A stretch of 64,000 nt of DNA. Source: Parietichytrium sp. I65-24A. Its lineage: Eukaryota > Sar > Bigyra > Thraustochytrida > Thraustochytriidae. A model generated the notes under the pieces. It saw only the letters and a list, made by a program, of their open reading frames with translations. It was not told the origin of the DNA and made no database searches. Numbering within the stretch: position 1 is the first letter of the stretch; each line of letters starts with the position of its first letter. Below are positions 41,938 through 52,253 of this stretch, in pieces. A program made the translations under genes and the position numbers. The stretch spans positions 62,001 through 126,000 of the forward strand of contig BLSF01000035.1 of NCBI GenBank assembly GCA_012862575.1. The letters are read 5' to 3'.

Positions 41938-42612
41938 CTACTTTGGGAGCATTGTGCGGTTGTACCACTTGGACATGGCATAGTAGTAAAAGAAGTCACA
42001 ATATAACACAGTCTGCACAAAGCCTGCGACCCAGACGATTATGGTCATCCTCGACGTGTGATAAGTTTGCTCCGTGAAATAACGATCGATCCAATTCAAA
42101 ATATACAGGGCACGATACGCTCCAAGTGCGAAGACGTAGTTGGCTGTCAAATTTTCGACATTTCCATACCGTTGCATAAGAATCAGCTGCGGCATGATTG
42201 CGACTGCCTCAAGGTAGATCGAGAAAGTCCATAAAATCTCCATGATCGAAAATTCACTGTTAAAAATAAGTGCAAGCACAGCACAAGGAGCAACAGCAAA
42301 CTCAAGGTACCTGAATGAGTCCTCGTTCTTTTTGTACGTCGCTTTCCACGGCTGTTTGAAGTGAAAGTAGTAAACTATCGTCGCTGATGCCGCGATGTAA
42401 ATGAGCTTCATGCAGAAGTTGTACACGTGCAAAAAATCCAGCTTGGAAAAGTTGAAGAGGTCCAAATATCGGGTCAGAAACACCAAGAGGTACAGCTCTT
42501 GCGTCTTCAAGGACAAGCCCTCGACTGTGCGCGCTCTCAGCATTTTGTGAAACAGGATTGCAAAGCTTGCAAGGTGGACCATGTCCCCTCCCAGTCTGAA
42601 AATGTTCATCAT
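41938..42612 (-). CDS. KDEL receptor (ERD2)
   Basis: 224-residue, seven-helix Golgi-to-ER retrieval receptor that binds the C-terminal KDEL/HDEL signal of escaped ER proteins. Family sequence is clear throughout: NIFRLGGDMVHLASF, GLSLKTQELYLLVFLTRYLD, EFSIMEILWTFSIYLEAVAI, PQLILMQRYGNVENLTANYV, FALGAYRALYILNWI and a tail ending KWYNRTMLPK. Human ERD2 proteins have 212 residues, so this one is slightly longer. ATG 42612 and the next codon are both Met; either could start translation. Basic residues in the short tail suit COPI recruitment. High confidence. Confidence 0.95.
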   Translation of the reverse strand: MMNIFRLGGDMVHLASFAILFHKMLRARTVEGLSLKTQELYLLVFLTRYLDLFNFSKLDFLHVYNFCMKLIYIAASATIVYYFHFKQPWKATYKKNEDSFRYLEFAVAPCAVLALIFNSEFSIMEILWTFSIYLEAVAIMPQLILMQRYGNVENLTANYVFALGAYRALYILNWIDRYFTEQTYHTSRMTIIVWVAGFVQTVLYCDFFYYYAMSKWYNRTMLPK

Positions 42613-43159
42613 CTCCCTTCACCTTGTGCACGGTTTCTCCGCCCCGGAAATCCCCTGTCCCCCCTTCCGCAGAAAATGTCAAGACCCAAGAGAAACTGCT
42701 GTTCGATGCCTCGCCTAACTGTGGTTTGCCTTCTCCCTAAAATTGCTTTGCAAATGCTCGACGCGAAAGCCAAGGATACTGCCTGCCTCGCACCCGTTCC
42801 TTCCCCGAAAGAAAACTGTTCACTGTTGCGAAACATTAGGTTCGTTACGATCACTGCATAGCCAAGTTCTCACTATTCCGAAGATAAGAAACTCGATTAG
42901 CAAATCGATAGTACCAGCACACTGGTGTTTTATCGTAGCCAGGTTGGACACGTATTGTCAAATCGAGCAGGGTGAGTGTTCACTGAAAAAGGAAATTAAA
43001 GATGACAAGGACCAAGCAGCCAACTCGAGGAGTCTCGATTCCAAGAGTGGAAGGGAAATTGAACAGCCAATACAAATGTTAAAAATCGGTTTGTAAATGC
43101 TTAGGTTTGTTTTCTAGGAGATCTGGGAGAAAGAAAGCATTCGATGTGCCCAAAGCTGG
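42613..43159. other. Spacer between KDEL receptor and ubiquitin protease genes
   Basis: No gene seen. It holds the promoter side of the KDEL receptor gene and the 3' side of the protease gene, with no notable repeats. Confidence 0.55.
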
Positions 43160-45316
43160 TCATTCGCAAGGTTCCGGTGCTCGGACGTAAAACATCATGT
43201 ATACGTCGCGCCGTTTTGACTGTGAAAGCTCGAGCTGTGAGACATTCATCTCAGTCACCTTTGCATCGTCGAAGCGTGTGCAGGATCCCTTCTCTACTAC
43301 GGCAGACGTGTAATGTCCAAAGTTCAAGCTCGATCCATGATGAAACACCACGCCGCGAAGAACGTACCTGGAGCCTTTCAATCTAATTGATTCACGGAAA
43401 TGCACTCTGTCTCGCCGTTTATCTCCGAGCCCAGAAAACCGCTTGAGGTGCAGCACCAAAATCGGAGCAAGGTCAAGCTGCCCCCAGCGAATCGCCCCGC
43501 CTCTCTGCTGGCACTTCTCGCAGTGGAACTCGGGGATTTCCGTGGGTAAGAAGTACTGCTCAAAGAGATCCTCTACCTCAAATTCAGACTCGTTCATTCC
43601 GGAGCCCTTCTGCTCCGGTAGGTGGAGAGAGATATCTTCCAATGACACTTCTTGTTTGCGACAATATTTACAGTGCAGGCACTCCAACTGCTCTATTCCT
43701 TTCGAATGAAATTGTAAACTTAGCGTCCGTCGCCCTGTGCAAAGCTCTGCTGCTTCTAAAAAGTACTTCATGTATTCGTGAACATCCTGCTGCGCCCTGA
43801 TACCAAAACGTTCCGCTCCTGGAAGATCTTTTCGGCAGGCAGCAAGAAATTCGTTCACTTTCCATGGGTCGTAGGGTGGCAAAGAGTTATCCAGAGTTCC
43901 AATGCGCCGAAGATCGGAGGACTTGGCAGCATAAGCAGCCATTTCCAAGAATGCCTTCATGCAACTCTTCGCGTTGGCGTGATCTTGATCTGAGTTCAGG
44001 ACGCTTTCGCGAAGAGTTGGTACAAAAGAATCCAGCCTGGCTAGAATCTGAAGCATCGAATTGGCGTAGCACGAGTTTCCGGAATTCTTCAATCCACCGG
44101 GGAGATAAGCTATCTTCGTTGGCGGGGATGCTGACGGGCTCACAAGACCAAAACGTCGCCTCTTCAACTCTGGCGTTAAATGTGCCGGAGCAGGCGCAAA
44201 GATCCTGTTTTTGGACGATTGTACGGAAAGCAGAGGTTCCTTTGGAGCACTTTCGGTAGCGACTGCAACCCCGCCCTCCTCCGGCTCGGTCGCGACATCG
44301 GTGGCGGTGTTGCCTCTGTCTCTCACTAAAGCTCTGTTTCGAATGACATATTGGGGTGGACCCTCCAGCTGCTCCTCTCGCGCGTTGGTCGACTTTCGAG
44401 ACATCGACATGTCGTCTTCAAGCCGAACTGTTTCAGTGTTTGCATCTTTCAGCTTGCGCTCCAACTTGACCGTGGTCAACCCGGACTTTTTGATTTTCGA
44501 GCACAATTTCTTGTAGAATGTCGCGAGTTCTTCAACCCTTTCCTCAGGCAACGACACTTTGATGTGCGCCCGAACCTGCATCCGTGTTATATTGAAGAGA
44601 ATGTAAGCTTCCTCAGGGTCAAAGAACGCTCTCTGTAACAGATGAAGCTGCACGATGAAGCTGGGCTGCTTGCCATAGGTATCGCACAGTTCGCTTTCAA
44701 AGTGAACGTAAGGCAAGCCGCTGCTACGCAGTGTCACAGAGTTCCCTGTTTTGGTGGCTCGAAATCTCTTTTCGGCCATGGCAGGGTCAGTGCCCTCCAC
44801 GGCGCAATTCGAGATGCTTGCCATGTTGCCCTCAGTCTGGGGCAGATCGCCTTTTGTTGCGAACAACACAGTCAGGCTCGCTCGGATCTCCAGACACGGC
44901 CTTCTTGATACCGCCCCGCAGTGCTCCTGGCGAAAGGCCCGATGCAGCTCGAGCAAGCTGGTGTCTCGTATTGGTTTCGCCGTTCCTTTCGCCGTGAGTT
45001 GTGTGTGCGTGCCTTTGCCTTGGCCACGGAGCAGCCTTGATTGAAAATTTTCAAATTGATTTTTTGAATTTCCGATGCTAGTATTTGCGTTAAAGTCTGT
45101 GCTACAGGTGCAATCTCCTGTTCTGTTCGTCGGCATTAAAATTTTTTCCCTCTGAGCATAGTTAATTGAAATAAACTGACTGCATTTGACGCTCGAGGCA
45201 TCTCGAGGCAAACAAAGGCTTTGCTTCGCAAGTGGGGCGTGAGCTCGATTGAGTACGAGATGATAATTACGTTTTTTAAAAAAGAGCTTTTGTTCATGGG
45301 AAAACCGCTGCGTCAT
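43160..45316 (-). CDS. Ubiquitin-specific protease (USP/UCH family C19)
   Basis: Cysteine protease that removes ubiquitin. The catalytic Cys box is GLKNSGNSCYANSMLQIL, followed by QQDVHEYMKYFLEA, a zinc-ligand-like pair (CLHCKYC and CEKC), LVLHLKRFSG and the His box NFGHYTSAVV, with FDDAKVTE after it. Cys, His and Asp are all present, so it is probably active. N-terminal to the catalytic domain is a region with no recognised fold (LPYVHFESELCDTYGKQPSF). The start is uncertain: ATGs at 45316, 45136 and 44824 are all in frame (718, 658 or 554 residues). The first 164 codons lie in more AT-rich, leader-like sequence, so 44824 (MASISNCAVEG) is my preferred real start. Confidence 0.85.
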   Translation of the reverse strand: MTQRFSHEQKLFFKKRNYHLVLNRAHAPLAKQSLCLPRDASSVKCSQFISINYAQREKILMPTNRTGDCTCSTDFNANTSIGNSKNQFENFQSRLLRGQGKGTHTQLTAKGTAKPIRDTSLLELHRAFRQEHCGAVSRRPCLEIRASLTVLFATKGDLPQTEGNMASISNCAVEGTDPAMAEKRFRATKTGNSVTLRSSGLPYVHFESELCDTYGKQPSFIVQLHLLQRAFFDPEEAYILFNITRMQVRAHIKVSLPEERVEELATFYKKLCSKIKKSGLTTVKLERKLKDANTETVRLEDDMSMSRKSTNAREEQLEGPPQYVIRNRALVRDRGNTATDVATEPEEGGVAVATESAPKEPLLSVQSSKNRIFAPAPAHLTPELKRRRFGLVSPSASPPTKIAYLPGGLKNSGNSCYANSMLQILARLDSFVPTLRESVLNSDQDHANAKSCMKAFLEMAAYAAKSSDLRRIGTLDNSLPPYDPWKVNEFLAACRKDLPGAERFGIRAQQDVHEYMKYFLEAAELCTGRRTLSLQFHSKGIEQLECLHCKYCRKQEVSLEDISLHLPEQKGSGMNESEFEVEDLFEQYFLPTEIPEFHCEKCQQRGGAIRWGQLDLAPILVLHLKRFSGLGDKRRDRVHFRESIRLKGSRYVLRGVVFHHGSSLNFGHYTSAVVEKGSCTRFDDAKVTEMNVSQLELSQSKRRDVYMMFYVRAPEPCE

Positions 45317-45404
45317 GCACAATGTGAAACGCGTATGGTGGTCCTTGGTATTCTATGAGACGGGTCGCAGTCTACTTTAGAAATGCCGATGAATTGGGTC
45401 CAAG

Positions 45405-48400
45405 CTACTGGCGCATTTGAGTGAAAGAACTCCCGCTAAAGCTAGAGCCCCCAAACGAAGAGCCCCCAAACGTTGAACTCTGGCCACCAAACCCACCGGC
45501 GCCTCCTGCATTGCCTCCACCGAACGAGGAGAATCCCTGTCCAGTGCTTCCGAATCCTCCGCCGCCACTACCGCTGGCAGCATTCGAAAAGCCACCAAAT
45601 CCGCTTGATGAGCCGCCAAAACCGGAAGTCTGTCCAAAACCACCGGCGCCAGATGTTTGACCTCCACTGTTGCCAAAGCCCTGATTGCCTGTACTAAAGC
45701 TGGAGAACCCTGTACTCGGCGTTGCTTGGGAGCCGAAGGGTTGCGCCCCAAAAGAAGACGAGCCCTGCTGCTGATTCTGTGTCGCAGTTCCGAATCCCGA
45801 AGAACCAAATCCACCCGAACTAGAAGTGCCGCCAAAACTAGATGATCCTGAGCCTCCCTGGTTTGTTCCAAATCCAGTAGAACCCTGTGCATTCCCGAAT
45901 GAACTAAAACCAGTTTGCCCGAATCCCGAGCCTCCCGACGATCCATTGTTTGACGATCCGAAAGAACTCTGTCCTTGGCCAGACAAGCCGCCCTGACCAC
46001 CTTTCAGTTGACTAATCCTGCTCGCAAAGAAGCCATTTTGTTTGTATTTGGTCTCTATCATTTGGAAGAGCTTCTCGTAATTTCCGCGATACTTTTCGAG
46101 AGATTTTGCAATCCCACTAGCCTTGTCAGGAGCGAATCGATTGTAGAACTCTCGAAGAAGAGTCTCTGCAGTGCCATGATCAATGGCAGTTCCAGCTCCG
46201 CTGTTGGTAGCCCCAAAACCTCCAGCTGCGCCACCAAAGCCGGAAGAGCCAAATCCGCCGCTGGATGGTGCCTGACCGAAACCACTGGCTGGCGCAGGAG
46301 TTTGACCAAAACCGGTTTGTGCGGATGAAGATTGCCCGAACCCGCTCTGAGGTGGAGTTTGGCCAAAACTGCTACTTGTTTGGCCAAAGCCGGATGCATT
46401 CGATGTCCCGGTCGATTGTCCAAAGCCCGAAGAAGCTGCTGGCGCAGCTTGTCCAAAGCCTGAAGTACCAGTTGCCGGCACAGCTTGTCCGAACCCTCCA
46501 CCACCAAATCCCGTGCTGGATTGCGAGAAGCCAGAAAATCCCTCTGCAGATGGCTTTGCTGCTGCCCCGCTTTTAAGCACGTAGTCTATTTTCGTGTTGT
46601 ACTTCTTCTCCAAGTTTGCCAAAAGCTTGGGAATATCGCTTTGATACTTTTGGAGGATCTCATCCACCTTTCCGACACCCTCCGGACTCACTCTCTCGTA
46701 AAATTTCAGGACTGTGGCTCTAACATCTACGGTTGAAAGGTCCGGAGCAGACGTAGGAGCACCCGCCGACGACGGGGTTTGCGCTGCAGCGACTCCAAAC
46801 CCTGTCATCGAAGACGCAGCTCCGCCACCGCCAGTAGCGGCACCGAAGGAAGAAGGGGTGGTGGTGGGGGCAGCGTTATTCCCAGAAAACTTCAAAGGTT
46901 CCCCGCCTTCGGCTTTCAGTGGATTGGCCTTGGGAGTGCTTGGTAATTGCTTCGGCTCGTCCTTGAGAGATTCGCTCTTTGCCGACGTGTCTCCAAGCGA
47001 AAATCCCTTGAAAGACATTTTCGACGAAGGCTGCTCGGCTGCATCAGACTTGGCAGTGGACTCCTTCGATCCCGACGGTGGTGCAAACAATCCTCCGTCG
47101 ACAGCTTTCTCTTTGACAGGCACGGGAGGCGGAGGCGGAGAGGCTACCTTTTTGACTGGCTCCACCACCGTTTTGAACTTGGGCGCAGATGACGACTTGA
47201 ATGAATCCAAAGCGGAGTTGGCCTTTTCATCGAGCGTAGCTCGCTTGCTAGTAGACATCGTCTCCAAAAATTTGAGCGCTGCCGACTCGTTTTCGCTGCT
47301 TTCCTTCGCTTGAAGAGCCTGTAAAGCATTTTGCGCCACGGCCTGTCGCCAAGCTGCTTTTTCCTTCGTTGACCTGGAAGCTGTAATAGCCGGCGGACGT
47401 TTTTCCATCGCGGGAATTCCGGACGCATTTCTCAGAGGAACCTGCACGATGTTTGCCCGAATCGACATTTCAAGTGACTGCAGAGTTGCAAATTCGTCTT
47501 GCAAGCTTGGTCGCACCAGCTTAAGCTTTCTCGTAGAATCAAATCCCCAAGTCTCTTTTTCTGATACCGCGGCTGCAGCTTTCGACTCTACCGGTATAAG
47601 CTTATCCTCAGAGACATTGTATACCTCTTTGAAACCACACAGAGTAGCACGAAGTTCCTGAATTCGAGCGCTAATAAGTTTTGCCTGCTCGAAATTCGAG
47701 ATAATTTGCTGTATAACCTCCTGAGACGGGAGCCCATTTTCCTGAATAAGTGACACTCCTGAGGGATACCGAGTTTGCTTTAAAGCGGAGCGACAGAGCT
47801 CAAAACGCGAATTGAGATCTCCATAACGCCGACGGATTTCTTTTACGCGGGATGTGAATTCTGCAACACCGTCGTCTTCGGCAGCAAATTCCTCCGTGTG
47901 ATTCTCCACCACAAGCGAAGGAGGCAGAGACGTCTCCCAGCTCTCGAACCCTACTGCTTCGGAGACTTTATCGGCTTGCTTAGACAACCGGATTACTGAT
48001 TGCACTAGTCGCTTGAGGCGACTATCTTGGTCAAGGTAAGTTCTCCTCAGGCCTTGCAACATCACCTCACAAGACTTGAGCTCCTGCTTAAAATCATGGG
48101 GGGACAGCTTGGTATACCAAGTTGACTCGCTTCCTATTCCACTCATGCATTTGATAAACTCTTCATCAGAACCTAAGTTGTCCACGAAGTGTGCGGAAAA
48201 TTCTGACTGCACCAACTTAAACATCGATTGTATTCCCGAAAATATCAGTCTTGCCTCTTCCTCTGGGATCTGTGAATGATGCGAGATATCCACCTGGTGT
48301 TTCGATGCAAATTTTGAGTTCGCAGAGCGCATAGGGGATTCGGTCATCCGAAAACTCCGGACGTTTACCTTGGGAACGGATATGCGCCCATCCACTTGCA

Positions 48401-51170
48401 CTTGCTTTTCTAAGTTCTTGTCGAGCTCGTTTCTCCTTTCAATCAAGAGCTCGATTGCAGACTTCAGATTTGTGAGTTGTTCCCGCACTTCCAGTTTCAC
48501 GCTACTGTCAAGGGATTTCTCGCGAGTTGGGGTTGCGGAACTTTCTAGTTTCCTCATTCTATCAGTTGTCGAGGTAGATGTGATGTTTGACGGAGAAGGA
48601 GCAGATTTTAGGTCCGTTGTGCCAGAACCCTTGACCTGTGTGACTTTGCTCCGCGCTATGGAGCTGGCATCAGGCTTCTGAGGAGGCGGCTCAAGGGAAG
48701 CTTCTGCTTTCGCTTGCATATTTTGGCTTCCGAAAGAGGTAGGTAGGGAAGGAGCGCCGTTCCTCTCGGGAACAGCTTTGCTCGCAGTACCCTCTCTTGC
48801 GTTTTCCCCAGTGCTGGGACCGCCGAAACCCGTGAAGCCTCCTTTCGCATTGGCGGAGTCACTTCCGCCCGCTGTTGCCCCAAAGCCAAACATGTTTTTT
48901 CCAGATCCCAATGATGAGCTAGACTGATTCTCAGCCTGCTGCGCAAAACCCGTTGAAGGTTTATCGCCTTTCAGCACCCCGCCGTTCGAAACTTCAGACT
49001 CAAACCCACCTGGACCTGATGAAGGGGCAAATTTGCTCGAAGTGCTCTCTTCCCCAGCTTTTCCAGCACTGAAACCGCCAAAACCCGAGAAGCCCCCTCT
49101 CGCATTGGCAGAAGCATCCCCGCCTGTGGCGGACCCGAAGCTGAACATACTCTTACCTGAATCCATCGACGGGTTCACCTGCTTCTCAGTCTGGCTTCCA
49201 AAAAACGAAGAGGTTCCCCCGGCTTCAAAAAACCCGGCCTTGGGTGTCTCTAGCTTCAAGCTTCCCGACCCAAATCCCGATACAGAGGCAGAATTGCTCT
49301 GAGTATTCTCTCCCGCGGATTTTCCAGCGGTCAAAGTACCACCAGGTCCCGAGAAGATCGATTTTGTATTGGCGGCATGATTCCCACCCGTAGTGGTCCC
49401 GAAGCCAAATAGATTCTTCTCAGAACCCGCGGACGGACCAGCTTGCTCCCCAACCTGTCGCCCAAAAATAGATGAGCCTTGATTAGCGTTGAAGCTCCCC
49501 GCCTCTTGCGCTCCGTCGCTTGCGCCAAACGAAAAGGGTTTGGAAATGCTGCCCGACCCGAAACCACCTCCAAAAGTCACATTCGCTGGACTCTGCTCCT
49601 TCAATGCCTCGTCTTCCCCGCTCCTCGTGGACTCGCTTACTTTGCCTAGAGTGGCGCTATCACGGGCATTATGAATGGAAGACTCTCCGTGCGAGGCGAT
49701 GGTCTGCGAGGTCGTTTCACGCTTTGGGATTGTGCTCACATCTGCAACCGAGGTGACCATCCCAGGAATAATGGTGTGGTGGCCCAACTTGAAATTCGTG
49801 TCGGCAAATGCGATACACGTCAAAATCCCATCCGAGTTGGAGATGATGAGTTCTGGGGGAGCTTGGAATGTAGGCTTTGACTCCAGCTCCCCATCTTTTC
49901 CGTAGATGTGCACTGGGGGAATTGCGCGTGTCGCGCAGTACGATAATGCACAGCCCGTGACGAAAGGGCTATTTTGGAATTTCATTCCGTCTTCATCACG
50001 TGCCATTGTCCACGGGCATTCTGCCACACTCCACATGGACATGCCGCAGACATCACTGTGGGTCTCCTCATCCTTGTTAACTAAAATGCGCTTTACGACA
50101 CCCCATCCAGACTCTGGATCAGATTTGAACAATGCCATCGAGGGGCTGAAAGTGGACAGTACGATAAGACAGTCCATGTGCTGAAGGTGCGCGAAAAAAA
50201 AACGGTGCTCCCAGGGCTTGTCAGAGGAGTTAAACTCGAGAGGGTCTTCCCAGGAAACTGCTGTTTTGCACGAACTACGATCCTCCGATAGCTCACAGAT
50301 CGCCAAGTGAGGCAACATGCCATCTTCCTCAGGGATCTCACTTGGGTCGAATGAGCTTCTAATCCCCACAGCTATTGTGTCAGGACGAATCCACGATAGC
50401 GCGTTGATTTGTGCGCTTTCTGGTTCAAAGTCGTCCGACTCAGGCAAAAATTGAAATTCACCCACAAGTTCGCCAAATTTGACGACAGAATCCCTAACGA
50501 TTTTGAGTCGAGAGTGTTCGCAACCAATCGCCACCAAACTCAGCGCAGGCTCAGGAGAAATGCTGAGGGAGAAGGCTTCTAGTTCCACATCTGCGACGGA
50601 GATCTTAGCACTGGACACATCTACTCGTGACAATTTACATTCTGACACAACGAGGACTGCAGAGTCGTCTGAGCTAAAACAGGCATCCTGGATGGTTTTA
50701 AATCCGTCTCGAACCCACGCCGGCTTGACAACTGCACTGGACATTAATCCATCAAGGGCAAACAAGAATATTTTAGTGCAACTCCAAGCACACAAAAGCG
50801 ACTCATCCTTGGAGAGAACTAAACCAGACAACTCTTCATCCGCTTCGAGAGTCGCCAGTGTTGACGGCTCTTGCAAAGCATCTTTCACCTTTGATTCCAT
50901 CACTCCGGCAAGCAACAACTCCTCCATCTGCCCGACACATTCCTCCAGGCCATCCTGCTGGCCCCACTTTTGCACGCGTACGGAGGCATCTTTCAGCTGA
51001 AATAGGAGCCCAAACTTTGACGAGTTGGCAATGGTCCTGCACGATCTTGTTCTTGGAGAGAGGTGATCAGCAGGCGCATCTCTGGCTGCTTTGACCTTTC
51101 CTCTGACGATCGCTTTGAGGTTCTCCAGCAGGATCGAAGACTCGCTCAGGGGAGCTTGGACTTGTTGCAT
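45405..51170 (-). CDS. FG-repeat nucleoporin of the Nup214/Nup159 type
   Basis: 1921-residue nuclear pore protein in one uninterrupted frame. Residues about 30-450 are beta-rich, without WD motifs, and fit the Nup214/Nup159 N-terminal propeller, which docks the mRNA export helicase DBP5. A first FG region (530-810) has three tandem units of about 85 residues. A coiled-coil-forming part follows (EQLTNLKSAIELLIERRNELDK and later helices to about 1350). The C-terminal third is dense in GFG, SSFG and FGQ repeats, interrupted by two related helical modules (1478-1532 and 1664-1713) of pattern FYxRxxPxxxxxVxxxLxKY. FG repeats bind transport receptors inside the pore. The FG call is certain; the Nup214/Nup159 identity is a good inference from domain order. 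Start ATG 51170. Confidence 0.85.
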   Translation of the reverse strand: MQQVQAPLSESSILLENLKAIVRGKVKAARDAPADHLSPRTRSCRTIANSSKFGLLFQLKDASVRVQKWGQQDGLEECVGQMEELLLAGVMESKVKDALQEPSTLATLEADEELSGLVLSKDESLLCAWSCTKIFLFALDGLMSSAVVKPAWVRDGFKTIQDACFSSDDSAVLVVSECKLSRVDVSSAKISVADVELEAFSLSISPEPALSLVAIGCEHSRLKIVRDSVVKFGELVGEFQFLPESDDFEPESAQINALSWIRPDTIAVGIRSSFDPSEIPEEDGMLPHLAICELSEDRSSCKTAVSWEDPLEFNSSDKPWEHRFFFAHLQHMDCLIVLSTFSPSMALFKSDPESGWGVVKRILVNKDEETHSDVCGMSMWSVAECPWTMARDEDGMKFQNSPFVTGCALSYCATRAIPPVHIYGKDGELESKPTFQAPPELIISNSDGILTCIAFADTNFKLGHHTIIPGMVTSVADVSTIPKRETTSQTIASHGESSIHNARDSATLGKVSESTRSGEDEALKEQSPANVTFGGGFGSGSISKPFSFGASDGAQEAGSFNANQGSSIFGRQVGEQAGPSAGSEKNLFGFGTTTGGNHAANTKSIFSGPGGTLTAGKSAGENTQSNSASVSGFGSGSLKLETPKAGFFEAGGTSSFFGSQTEKQVNPSMDSGKSMFSFGSATGGDASANARGGFSGFGGFSAGKAGEESTSSKFAPSSGPGGFESEVSNGGVLKGDKPSTGFAQQAENQSSSSLGSGKNMFGFGATAGGSDSANAKGGFTGFGGPSTGENAREGTASKAVPERNGAPSLPTSFGSQNMQAKAEASLEPPPQKPDASSIARSKVTQVKGSGTTDLKSAPSPSNITSTSTTDRMRKLESSATPTREKSLDSSVKLEVREQLTNLKSAIELLIERRNELDKNLEKQVQVDGRISVPKVNVRSFRMTESPMRSANSKFASKHQVDISHHSQIPEEEARLIFSGIQSMFKLVQSEFSAHFVDNLGSDEEFIKCMSGIGSESTWYTKLSPHDFKQELKSCEVMLQGLRRTYLDQDSRLKRLVQSVIRLSKQADKVSEAVGFESWETSLPPSLVVENHTEEFAAEDDGVAEFTSRVKEIRRRYGDLNSRFELCRSALKQTRYPSGVSLIQENGLPSQEVIQQIISNFEQAKLISARIQELRATLCGFKEVYNVSEDKLIPVESKAAAAVSEKETWGFDSTRKLKLVRPSLQDEFATLQSLEMSIRANIVQVPLRNASGIPAMEKRPPAITASRSTKEKAAWRQAVAQNALQALQAKESSENESAALKFLETMSTSKRATLDEKANSALDSFKSSSAPKFKTVVEPVKKVASPPPPPVPVKEKAVDGGLFAPPSGSKESTAKSDAAEQPSSKMSFKGFSLGDTSAKSESLKDEPKQLPSTPKANPLKAEGGEPLKFSGNNAAPTTTPSSFGAATGGGGAASSMTGFGVAAAQTPSSAGAPTSAPDLSTVDVRATVLKFYERVSPEGVGKVDEILQKYQSDIPKLLANLEKKYNTKIDYVLKSGAAAKPSAEGFSGFSQSSTGFGGGGFGQAVPATGTSGFGQAAPAASSGFGQSTGTSNASGFGQTSSSFGQTPPQSGFGQSSSAQTGFGQTPAPASGFGQAPSSGGFGSSGFGGAAGGFGATNSGAGTAIDHGTAETLLREFYNRFAPDKASGIAKSLEKYRGNYEKLFQMIETKYKQNGFFASRISQLKGGQGGLSGQGQSSFGSSNNGSSGGSGFGQTGFSSFGNAQGSTGFGTNQGGSGSSSFGGTSSSGGFGSSGFGTATQNQQQGSSSFGAQPFGSQATPSTGFSSFSTGNQGFGNSGGQTSGAGGFGQTSGFGGSSSGFGGFSNAASGSGGGGFGSTGQGFSSFGGGNAGGAGGFGGQSSTFGGSSFGGSSFSGSSFTQMRQ

Positions 51171-52253
51171 CTTGGCCGCAGGTTGGCCACCCTCAGCGCC
51201 GATGGCTCAGCTGCAGAACCGCTGCTCCCTCTGCTGCCTCTGCTGCTTCTGCTGCCTCAGCCCCGCAAGATATCGTTCTCTCTCTCTCCGCGTTCTGACA
51301 GTTCTGATCGTGACCACTGTGACCACTGTGACCACAATAAACTTTCTACTCCGGGCCTTCTACAAACGTTAGTGCCCTTGTTTGTGTCGGTGTCTGTAAT
51401 GTCTGTGATGTCTGTGATCTCTGTGCGCGGTTGAAAGCCTGACTTTACTTTGGCCCAAACAGGCCGACGCTGCGCGCGAAAGCTTGTGTTATTGTGCGAC
51501 GCTGAATTTGGAGAATTTGGAGTTTCGACTCACTGTCAAAGTCCAATGTCAAGAACAATCGACAAACTGTTCAATTGAGACTATTGAGACATTGGTCGTG
51601 ACTCCACATTTTCAAATGCAGTAGCGCCGGCTACCTCCCCAGTAGGAGCCCAACAGAGAAGAGCTGTAGCTGGAAGGGAAATTCGGCGAGAATAACTGCG
51701 AATTCGTCGGGAAATTATTTAGTTCTGCTTCTGAAAAATCGCCAATCGCCGACCTTACCACCGCCGCCACCGTCTCGCTAGCCTGCTCGAGTACCGTCAG
51801 GTAACATCTTTGGTAGCACCAGGGGAGACGCTCCCCGCACCACCCGTCCTTGCTGTTGCGGAACGCAAGTAGTGGGCGCGAGAAGCGCATTCGAGAGAGA
51901 AAGAGAGAGAAAGAGAGACTTGGGAGACAGAGAGAAACAAGAGAGACGGGGAGCGAGGATGAGAAAGGTAGAGGGCGAGAAAGCAAAGTAAGGAAGCCAA
52001 AGTAAAGCAAAGTACGCGCATCGGAGGAGACGCCCAGAGTAGGCACAAGAGAGGCGGATCTGAGAAACTGAGAAACTGAGAAACTGAGAAACTGAGAAAC
52101 TGAGAAACTGAGAAGGCTGGCCAGTGGCGCAAAGCAGGAACCGGAAAGGAGAGGGACGACAGAGAGTGAGAGAGTGAGAGTGTGGGAGTGTGGGAGAGTG
52201 AGAGAGTTGACCCGAGCAACTAGAAAGAGCCACGTATCACCAGCGGAGCGAAG
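51171..52253. other. Divergent spacer between nucleoporin and Utp21 genes
   Basis: No gene. CT-rich sequence (51240-51300, GA on the nucleoporin coding strand) lies on the left; GA tracts (51893-51945), an octamer array (52061-52115) and GTGAGAGA sequence (52155-52210) lie on the right, reading GA on the Utp21 coding strand. Confidence 0.6.
52061..52115 (+). repeat. Octamer array TGAGAAAC x6
   Basis: Six perfect tandem copies of TGAGAAAC plus a partial copy, 140-190 bases before the Utp21 start codon. Confidence 0.9.

Noticed and set aside
45377-46000. Extra minus-strand frame overlapping the nucleoporin C-terminus
   Set aside because: Shadow of the FG-repeat coding sequence in another frame.
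48760-49475. Regular repeats considered as a CRISPR array
   Set aside because: They are degenerate, coding and in frame with an FG nucleoporin; there are no equal-sized unique spacers.
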